A stretch of 5,030 nucleotides of DNA, taken from contig JAUIKJ010000245.1 of NCBI GenBank assembly GCA_030430835.1, forward strand, positions 1 through 5,030, read 5' to 3'. Made by a program: the position numbers and the translations under genes. The notes beneath the pieces were generated by a model. It was given only the letters and a program-made list of their open reading frames with translations, had not been told where the DNA came from and did not search any database. Origin of the DNA: Candidatus Hydrogenedentota bacterium (GTDB lineage: Bacteria > Hydrogenedentota > Hydrogenedentia > Hydrogenedentales > JAEUWI01). This document shows, one piece after another, positions 1 to 5,030 of the stretch; the stretch's first letter is position 1, and every line of letters begins with the position of its first letter.

Positions 1-55
1 ATCTTCTACCAATCCGAAAATGACATGGCAGGTCTTCGTGCCCACATGCGTTTCA

Positions 56-84
56 ATTCTACGAAGAGTGAACGTTGTTGTCAA
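56..84 (-). promoter_or_regulatory. Sigma-70-type promoter pointing left
   Basis: On the minus strand there is a perfect -35 box TTGACA (79-84) and, after exactly 17 bp, a -10 box TAGAAT (56-61, five of six consensus bases). Transcription would start near position 49 and run out of the left edge. The first minus-strand ATG downstream (position 47) opens only a 13-codon frame, so the gene served would lie mainly beyond the window. A 12-bp palindrome overlaps the -35 box. The call rests on consensus match only; the organism's sigma factor preferences are unknown. Confidence 0.5.
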
Positions 85-94
85 CCTTAAGGTT
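83..94. promoter_or_regulatory. 12-bp perfect palindrome, possible operator
   Basis: AACCTTAAGGTT is a perfect inverted repeat with no spacer. It shares two bases with the TTGACA -35 box of the left-pointing promoter (79-84). A dimeric repressor bound here would block that promoter, which is the usual arrangement for an operator. This role is inferred from position and symmetry; no regulator gene is visible in the window. Confidence 0.3.
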
Positions 95-166
95 TACAGA
101 TTCGGTAAGAACGATGATGGAAAGTCCGCGAAGTTAAGGACGTGGACTTACTGTAGCTAAGATGAA

Positions 167-195
167 AGTATATTGCACTCGCTGCGTACTAGCAA
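167..195 (-). promoter_or_regulatory. Second candidate promoter pointing left
   Basis: Minus-strand TTGCTA (190-195, four of six -35 bases) is followed after 17 bp by TATACT (167-172, five of six -10 bases). It points the same way as the stronger promoter at 56-84 and could be an upstream start for the same leftward transcript. The DNA is AT-rich, so chance matches are more likely. Confidence 0.25.
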
Positions 196-270
196 ACCGA
201 GAGATAATCGTTAAAAAATGAAAAATGACAATAGTTAATATCGACATGTACATTCGGCGTGCCCCCATCC

Positions 271-303
271 TTGCTGCACCCGGCCTCGCCGCTCCGGTAG
301 AAT
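271..303 (+). promoter_or_regulatory. Candidate promoter for the glycosidase-like gene
   Basis: TAGAAT at 298-303 matches five of six -10 bases and would start transcription near 310, giving a leader of about 33 bases before the ATG at 343. No convincing -35 box is present: TTGCTG at 271-276 is 21 bp away, which is too far, and the hexamer at the ideal 17-bp distance (275-280) matches only three bases. This is the best + strand candidate in the stretch but is weak. Confidence 0.22.
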
Positions 304-331
304 GGTACCTTCATCCCGTCCATTTATCCTT

Positions 332-337
332 GGGGAA
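332..337 (+). promoter_or_regulatory. Ribosome binding site for the gene at 343
   Basis: GGGGAA lies five bases before the ATG at 343 and can pair partly with the 3' end of 16S rRNA. It supports the ATG at 343, which is the first ATG after the in-frame stop TAG at 298-300 and is followed at once by a signal peptide. Confidence 0.4.
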
Positions 338-342
338 TCTTC

Positions 343-3042
343 ATGCACCACCGCACGTTTCTATTTCTTGTCCTGCTCGCCTTCTCCGCCGCCGCCATCG
401 AGGTCACCGAGGACCTGGAGGTCAACGGAAACGTGGCGCAGATCACGGTGAGTTCGGAGGATGGCGCGCCGATTACGAATTTCAGTCTGAATGCGACGGG
501 GCGGAACATTGCGGGACCGGCGGGGTTGTTGCAGGAGGGCTTTGGGAGCATCAGTTACTACGCGCCGAACCGGCGGCTGAATCCGAAGCTGGAGGTGCTG
601 GAGGAATTCACGGACCGTCCGGTCGCGCGCTACAGCTATGAATGCGACGGGCCGAACATTCGCGGGCTGCGGGTGACGCGGCAGATGGAGCCAATGCAGG
701 ATGCCGCGTCGCTGATTGTTACCTGGACCGTAGCGAACGTGGGCGATGAGCGGCACTGGGTCGCACCGTGGGTGCGCAACGACATCATGCCGGGCGGCAG
801 CGCAACAAAGGCGGACCGTCTGGACATCCCATCACTGGGCGGGATCGTGCAGCCGACGCGGCCGCGCTACTACCCGGCGTCGCGCAATTGGTACGCGGCG
901 ACGGACCCGGAAACCAAAGAGACCGTCTTCGCGGTGTTCAATGCGGAGCACACCCACAGCTTCCTCGCCGCGCCGCATCCGGACGGCAATGCACTGGGCG
1001 TGCAGACGGCCTTTGTGCCGCGCGAGTTGAGCCCGGGCGAGAGCTGGACCACGAGTTACCGGCTGAATATGGTCCGCGGCCTGGAGCACATCGACTTCGC
1101 GACGAATGAACTTGCGGTGCAGATCGACTATGACAAGGGCACGCTAACGGCGCTGATGGCGGCGCCGGCGGGCTTGCCGGGGCTACGGATTAACGCGCGC
1201 GTGCTCGCGGCGAACGACCGGGTCTGGAAACTACCGGCCAAAAAATTCGACATCGCGCCGGGCAAGCTGGTGCGCGCGACCTACAAGTGGACAGCGCCGG
1301 CGGACGGACGCTATGACTTTCTTGCCGAACTCGTTCAAGACGGTCGCACATTGCCCCTGGGCGCGGACAACGGATCGCCGCACGGCGGGATCGACACCCA
1401 GTTCGTCGTGGGCAAGCCGGGTGAAGGCACGATGGAGGCGTGGACCAATGCGCCCTACGCCCTGGACGCCCCCGGTCGAAACCTGGATCGCCCCCTCTTG
1501 CACCGTGGTGTCGCAACGCTGTGGCAAGAGTCCTCGCTCAACAAGATCTTTCAAAAGGATACGGTGACGCCCATGGGCACGCCGGACCCGCGGGTCCGGA
1601 TTGCGCTGGCGCGCAACGAACATGAGTCCTTCCAGATCGTGATCCGTCCCGACACGAAGAATGCCCTCAACGGCGTGCGCTTCGTGTGGGGCGATCTGGT
1701 GCATGCCGAGTCCGGGGTGGCGATTCCCGCGGCGATGCTGCAAGCCTTCCGTGTGGGCTATGTGCCGGTGCGGATTCCCTCGCACTATGAGGGGCCCACA
1801 GGCAACTTCCCCGATCCCCTTCCGCCGCTGGAGCCCTTCACCGCGGCGGGCGGCGAGTCGTCTCCCGTGTGGTTCACGCTGTATGCGGGCGAGGGTCTCC
1901 CCGCGGGGATCTATCGCGGCATGCTGGAAATGCAAGCCGTGGGTGAGGACCCCGTCGAGATTGCGCTGGAGGTGGAGGTCTTCGGTTTCACCCTGCCAGA
2001 CACACCGGCCCTCAAGACCGATTTCGGCTACGACCGCGAGTCGGCACTGCGGGGCGCGGCCACGCGCACGGGGCGTCCGAACCCGAGGGCGGTCGACGCG
2101 GCCTATCTGGATGACGCACTGAAGCACCGCGTGACCCTGCGCGAACTGACGGCGTTTCCGCCGGCGAGTGGCAACTACGCCGCGGACCTGCAGGCCTTCG
2201 CACCGAAGTTGGACGCATTGGCCCGGCGCGGCGCGACGACCTTTGCCCTGCCCGCGGATCTTCTCCGCTCCCCGGACGCGCTTGCGGCTGCGAACGACTT
2301 CGTGCGCACCCGCGATCTGGGCAACCGGGCCTTCGTCCAGATCGCCGATGAGCCGCCCGCGCCGATCTTCACGCGCCTCGCGGAAGAGGTGCGCCAATGG
2401 AGCACGGCCGCGCCGTACATTGCGACGATGGCGACGACGCGCGGGCTGCAACCCTTCCTCGAACCGGAACTGGACCGCTGGACGATCCACACGCAACTCT
2501 TCGACACGGTAAACGGCGAGAACGTACTGGGCCAGATCGCGCAGGGCCGCGAAGTGTGGTGGTACGTCGGGCACACGCCGCCGCGGCCCTACGCAAATTT
2601 CTTCGTGGACTTCACGGGCGTGGAGCACCGGGTACTGTTCTGGCAGGCCTTTGCGCTGGGCATCCGCGGATTGCACTACTGGAGCGCGAACTACGCCCCG
2701 GCCGATCAGGATCCCTGGAACGACGTACTGGACTTCACGCCGGTAAACGGCGACGGTTTGCTGGTCTACCCGAGCCCGTCAGGGCCGGTCTCCTCCATCC
2801 GCTGGGAGATCATCCGCGACGGCATCGAGGACTTCGACTACCTCGCGATCCTTGGCCGGCGCCTGCGCCAACTCGCCGAGCGCGACCCGAATGCCCCGCT
2901 GCTGCAGGAGGCGAAGCGCGTGCTGGACCTGGAGCCGGTGGTGCCCAACCTCGTGAGCTTCCCGCGCGACCCGCAGATCCTGCTCGGCAAGCGGACAGCG
3001 GCGGCGCGGATGATTGAGAAGCTGGACGCCGCGCTGCACTAA
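343..3042 (+). CDS. Secreted DUF4091/GH123-like glycoside hydrolase
   Basis: This 899-residue protein is probably an exported glycosidase. Residues 1-18 form a signal peptide: a short basic start, a hydrophobic run, and an AAA cleavage site before I19. No lipobox cysteine is present, so it should be released into the periplasm or medium. Residues 19 to about 255 and about 261-372 look like beta-sandwich modules of unknown role. From about 385 comes the jelly-roll that precedes GH123 catalytic domains, with the family-typical R424-N425-E426...Q431 strand and the P508-V-W510 to G-I-Y-R-G segment near 523-527. The barrel starts around F561-G-Y, and D669-E670-P matches the catalytic Asp-Glu pair of GH123, where the Asp orients the substrate N-acetyl group and the Glu is the acid/base. 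Near the C-terminus H778-Y-W780, G803-D-G and R825-D-G-I-E-D are strong DUF4091 marks. GH123 is known for beta-N-acetylgalactosaminidase activity, but most DUF4091 relatives are untested, so the substrate is open. The start is supported by the signal peptide and a weak ribosome site; the stop is TAA. Confidence 0.85.
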   Translation: MHHRTFLFLVLLAFSAAAIEVTEDLEVNGNVAQITVSSEDGAPITNFSLNATGRNIAGPAGLLQEGFGSISYYAPNRRLNPKLEVLEEFTDRPVARYSYECDGPNIRGLRVTRQMEPMQDAASLIVTWTVANVGDERHWVAPWVRNDIMPGGSATKADRLDIPSLGGIVQPTRPRYYPASRNWYAATDPETKETVFAVFNAEHTHSFLAAPHPDGNALGVQTAFVPRELSPGESWTTSYRLNMVRGLEHIDFATNELAVQIDYDKGTLTALMAAPAGLPGLRINARVLAANDRVWKLPAKKFDIAPGKLVRATYKWTAPADGRYDFLAELVQDGRTLPLGADNGSPHGGIDTQFVVGKPGEGTMEAWTNAPYALDAPGRNLDRPLLHRGVATLWQESSLNKIFQKDTVTPMGTPDPRVRIALARNEHESFQIVIRPDTKNALNGVRFVWGDLVHAESGVAIPAAMLQAFRVGYVPVRIPSHYEGPTGNFPDPLPPLEPFTAAGGESSPVWFTLYAGEGLPAGIYRGMLEMQAVGEDPVEIALEVEVFGFTLPDTPALKTDFGYDRESALRGAATRTGRPNPRAVDAAYLDDALKHRVTLRELTAFPPASGNYAADLQAFAPKLDALARRGATTFALPADLLRSPDALAAANDFVRTRDLGNRAFVQIADEPPAPIFTRLAEEVRQWSTAAPYIATMATTRGLQPFLEPELDRWTIHTQLFDTVNGENVLGQIAQGREVWWYVGHTPPRPYANFFVDFTGVEHRVLFWQAFALGIRGLHYWSANYAPADQDPWNDVLDFTPVNGDGLLVYPSPSGPVSSIRWEIIRDGIEDFDYLAILGRRLRQLAERDPNAPLLQEAKRVLDLEPVVPNLVSFPRDPQILLGKRTAAARMIEKLDAALH

Positions 3043-3048
3043 ACCGGG

Positions 3049-3070
3049 GATTTTGGCCGAAAAAATCGGC
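3049..3070 (+). terminator. Weak hairpin after the glycosidase-like gene
   Basis: Seven bases after the stop codon two alternative stems can form: GATTTT (3049-3054) with AAAATC (3062-3067), or GCCGA (3056-3060) with TCGGC (3066-3070) around five A residues. They share bases, so only one forms at a time. No T-run follows (the sequence continues ATTACATTTC), so it is not a classic intrinsic terminator. It may still mark the end of the transcript, since a fresh promoter starts 36 bases further on. Confidence 0.25.
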
Positions 3071-3105
3071 ATTACATTTCGGTATCGACGCTTGGAAAAT
3101 AATGC

Positions 3106-3134
3106 TTGATCGTTCGCTGGCATTGCGCTATAAC
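3106..3134 (+). promoter_or_regulatory. Promoter of the methyltransferase/ATP-grasp gene
   Basis: TTGATC (3106-3111, four of six -35 bases) and TATAAC (3129-3134, five of six -10 bases) are separated by exactly 17 bp. The predicted start is near 3141, so the transcript would reach the ATG at 3155 after only about 14 bases. That short leader has no purine-rich ribosome site, which fits a nearly leaderless mRNA. The promoter implies that the fused enzyme is transcribed apart from the gene at 343. Confidence 0.5.
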
Positions 3135-3154
3135 ACGCGCCATTTTAACGCGGC

Positions 3155-5030
3155 ATGGTGCCGCGTCACCGGGCATATGCCCCGAGGAATCCTGCAACGT
3201 CTCACGCATCCGCTTCCGGTGGAAGCAAGAAATCCAACGGCGCGAAAGCGCCCGGCTCCCCCCTGCGCAGCTTCGGCCCCGTCTCCGATCTGGAGCGGCA
3301 CCTGCCAGGCGACTGGTGGCGTTCCCTCTTTAACGCCTTCTACCTGAAGACCGACGGCGACGTCGTCGAGAACCCCGAGAACACCCACGCGGAAATCGAT
3401 GCGGTGCTTCAGCAACTCGACCTGCAGAAGAACGACCGCGTGCTCGACCTCTGCTGCGGCCAGGGCCGGCATACCCTCGAACTCGCGCGACGCGGCTTTG
3501 CGCAGGTCGTCGGCTGCGACCGCTCCCGCTATCTCATTCGCCAGGCGCGCCGGCGCGCAAAGCGGGAATCGCTGGAAGCCACCTTCCACGAGGGCGACGC
3601 GCGGCGCTTCCGGCCGCGGGGCGGCCAGTTCGATGCGGTGATGATGATGGGCAATTCCTTCGGCTACTTCGAGCAGCCCGCAGACGACGAGGCGGTGTTG
3701 CGCAATGTGGCGTCGCTGTTGACGGCGGAAGGCAAGCTCTATCTCGACATCGCGGATGGCGAGTGGCTGTCCACGCATTTCGAGCCGCGCTCCTGGGAAT
3801 GGATCGACGAACAGCACTTCGTCTGCCGCGAGCGCGCGCTGGCGCAGGACGGCCGCCGCATCATCACGCGCGAGGTGATTACCCACGCGGAGAAGGGCGT
3901 GCTGGCGGACCAGTTCTACGCGGAGCGGCTGTATACCCGCGCGCAGATCGCGGAACTGCTGGAAGGCTGTGGCTTCACGGGCGTGAGCTTCATGGGCGCG
4001 CCGGAGACCGCGTCGACGCGGGGCCATGACCTCGGCATGATGGCGCACCGGTTGATCGTCACCGCACGCGCACCGCGGAGAACCGCGCCCGCGCGCAAAC
4101 CGCTCAAGCGGATCACGGTACTCATGGGCGACCCGGACCTGCCGGACACCGTGAAGGTGGGCGGCAAGTTCAACGAGGAAGATTTCGCAACCATCCAGAA
4201 GTTGAAGGATGCGCTTGCCGCGATCGACGATTTCGACTTCGACTTTGTGAGCAGCCACCCGACGCTTATCGAGACCTTGCGCAGCGCACCGCCGCAGTTC
4301 GTGCTGAACCTCTGCGACGAGGGCTACAACAACGACGCCTTCCTCGAACTGCATGTACCGGCGCTGCTGGAAATGCTGGGCGTTCCCTACACCGGTGCGG
4401 GGCCGGCGTGTCTCGGGCTGTGCTACAACAAGGGCCTCGTCGCCGCCATCGCACAGACGCTGGACATCCCGGTGCCGTTGGAAACCTATATCGGTCCGGA
4501 CGATTCCCTGGCGACGCTGCCCTCGACCTTTCCCGCGCTGCTTAAGCCGAACTTCGGCGACAGCAGTATCGGCATCACGCAGAACGCCGTGGTGCACAAT
4601 GCCGAGCAGTTGATTGGATATATCGAGTGGATGCGCACGACCTATGGCCGCAGTGCGATCCTGGTGCAGGAATTCCTGACGGGTCCCGAATACACCGTCG
4701 GCATCGTGGGCAATCCGGGACTGAGCTACCGGGTCTTCCCGCCGCTGGAGGTGGACTATTCCGGACTGCCGGCGGAACTGCCGCCGATTCTCGGCTACGA
4801 ATCCAAGTGGCACCCGGATTCGCCCTACTGGACGGAAATACGCTACAAGGAGGCGGCCGTCTCACAGGAGACGCGGCGCAACCTGGTCGACTACTCGAAC
4901 CGGCTCTTTGAGCGCCTGGCTTGTCGCGACTACGCGCGCTTCGACTTCCGCACCGACGCGAACGGGACCATCAAACTGCTCGAGGCGAACCCGAACCCGG
5001 GCTGGTGCTGGGACGGCAAGATGAACCTCA
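3155..5030 (+). CDS. SAM methyltransferase fused to Ddl-like ATP-grasp ligase (3' end cut)
   Basis: Two enzymes are joined in one chain; 625 codons are visible and the frame leaves the right edge. Residues 1-43 are a Ser/Gly/Lys/Pro-rich, probably disordered tail. Residues about 45-303 are a class I methyltransferase: motif I is V96-L-D-L-C-C-G-Q-G-R-H106, the acidic residue that should bind the SAM ribose is D122, D148 sits in EGDARRF, and D160 leads into G166-N-S-F-G-Y171. A short Arg/Pro/Ala linker (about 304-318) leads to an ATP-grasp domain like D-Ala-D-Ala ligase. Aligned by eye to E. coli DdlB, the ATP and metal residues are kept: K426, K464 with the glycine/serine loop (S470-S-I-G473), E506, E512 in GPEYT, K551, D597, E610 and N612. 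It should form an amide or ester bond with ATP, via an acyl phosphate, in the cytoplasm. The substrate is unknown and probably not two D-alanines. The start is ATG 3155, or GTG 3158: an in-frame TAA lies at 3146-3148 and no other usual start codon follows before the methyltransferase fold. Confidence 0.85.
   Translation, partial: MVPRHRAYAPRNPATSHASASGGSKKSNGAKAPGSPLRSFGPVSDLERHLPGDWWRSLFNAFYLKTDGDVVENPENTHAEIDAVLQQLDLQKNDRVLDLCCGQGRHTLELARRGFAQVVGCDRSRYLIRQARRRAKRESLEATFHEGDARRFRPRGGQFDAVMMMGNSFGYFEQPADDEAVLRNVASLLTAEGKLYLDIADGEWLSTHFEPRSWEWIDEQHFVCRERALAQDGRRIITREVITHAEKGVLADQFYAERLYTRAQIAELLEGCGFTGVSFMGAPETASTRGHDLGMMAHRLIVTARAPRRTAPARKPLKRITVLMGDPDLPDTVKVGGKFNEEDFATIQKLKDALAAIDDFDFDFVSSHPTLIETLRSAPPQFVLNLCDEGYNNDAFLELHVPALLEMLGVPYTGAGPACLGLCYNKGLVAAIAQTLDIPVPLETYIGPDDSLATLPSTFPALLKPNFGDSSIGITQNAVVHNAEQLIGYIEWMRTTYGRSAILVQEFLTGPEYTVGIVGNPGLSYRVFPPLEVDYSGLPAELPPILGYESKWHPDSPYWTEIRYKEAAVSQETRRNLVDYSNRLFERLACRDYARFDFRTDANGTIKLLEANPNPGWCWDGKMNL

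Larger units (their letters stand above)
1..342. other. Low-GC gene-poor left edge
   Basis: No gene can be supported here. I count 96 G/C in the first 240 bases (40%), against clearly GC-rich coding sequence to the right; GC rises from about 250 onward. On the + strand one frame is open from the left edge to a TAA at 88-90 and another from the left edge to a TAA at 158-160 (about 52 codons). Either could be the tail of a gene lying to the left, but neither reads as a protein I recognise. On the minus strand the only short ATG frame (47 down to 6) is 13 codons plus a stop. The stretch is best read as intergenic DNA with promoters firing left and the promoter and leader of the gene at 343. No tRNA, rRNA, CRISPR or insertion-sequence end was seen. 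Confidence 0.6.

Noticed and set aside
6..47. Thirteen-codon minus-strand frame just downstream of the leftward promoter
   Set aside because: Too short, no ribosome site and no leader-peptide character such as runs of one amino acid.
33..67. 7-bp inverted repeat TCTTCGT / ACGAAGA around the leftward -10 box
   Set aside because: The arms are short and the 21-base gap is long; chance cannot be excluded.
122..149. 6-bp inverted repeat AAGTCC / GGACTT
   Set aside because: Short arms with a 16-base loop and no T-run or neighbouring gene end to support a terminator or RNA element.
225..641. A 138-residue + strand frame overlapping the start of the glycosidase-like gene
   Set aside because: It overlaps the signal peptide and first module in another frame, ends in Gly/Ala/Glu-rich low-complexity sequence, and has no ribosome site.
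1231..2676. A 481-residue open frame on the minus strand opposite the glycosidase-like gene
   Set aside because: Arg/Gly/His-rich antisense shadow; the opposite frame carries GH123/DUF4091 motifs across the same stretch.
2397..3017. A 206-residue + strand frame inside the glycosidase-like gene
   Set aside because: Arg/Ala/Gly-rich out-of-frame shadow of the conserved catalytic region.
3102..3347. Short + strand frames starting at 3102 and 3106, ahead of the fused enzyme
   Set aside because: They overlap the predicted promoter and the N-terminus of the fusion in other frames and show no protein signature.
3128..4813. A 561-residue open frame on the minus strand opposite the methyltransferase/ATP-grasp gene
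   Set aside because: It has no recognisable motif and is rich in Arg, Ala, Gln and His as expected for an antisense frame in GC-rich DNA; the + strand frame carries clear methyltransferase and ATP-grasp motifs throughout.
1..5030. Search by eye for CRISPR repeats, tRNA genes, insertion-sequence ends and tandem repeats
   Set aside because: No regularly spaced repeats, cloverleaf-like sequence, transposase motif or tandem array was found.

Overview
The window carries two protein genes on the + strand, separated by about 110 bases, plus a gene-poor left edge. Both genes are GC-rich with mostly G or C at third codon positions. The first 240 bases contain only 96 G/C (40%), so base composition changes sharply near position 250. 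A large secreted DUF4091/GH123-like protein beside an unusual methyltransferase/ATP-grasp fusion would suit a GC-rich environmental bacterium such as a planctomycete or a Hydrogenedentota-type lineage. That placement is a guess from gene content; no rRNA or other marker is present.

Layout. Positions 1-342 hold no gene I can support. On the minus strand this stretch has a very good sigma-70-type promoter (TTGACA, 17 bp, TAGAAT) pointing left out of the window, with a perfect 12-bp palindrome overlapping its -35 box. A second, weaker minus-strand promoter match lies further right. Positions 343-3042 encode an 899-residue exported protein. Its C-terminal half is a GH123-type (DUF4091) glycoside hydrolase module with an Asp-Glu catalytic pair, and its N-terminal 380 residues are unassigned, beta-rich sequence. 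Positions 3043-3154 are intergenic, with a weak hairpin and then a promoter (TTGATC, 17 bp, TATAAC) placed so that the next transcript would have a leader of only about 14 bases. From 3155 to the right edge runs the start of a fused enzyme: a class I SAM-dependent methyltransferase joined to a D-Ala-D-Ala-ligase-like ATP-grasp domain. It is cut by the window edge at residue 625, shortly after the last ATP-grasp motif.

How they relate. The two genes look like separate transcription units, because a promoter lies between them and one product is exported while the other is cytoplasmic. I see no pathway link. The glycosidase-like protein probably acts on extracellular or periplasmic glycans. The fusion probably forms an ATP-dependent amide (or ester) bond and methylates the same or a related small molecule. 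The fusion is the most interesting item, because its nucleotide-handling residues are intact while positions that define D-alanine binding in true Ddl enzymes differ.
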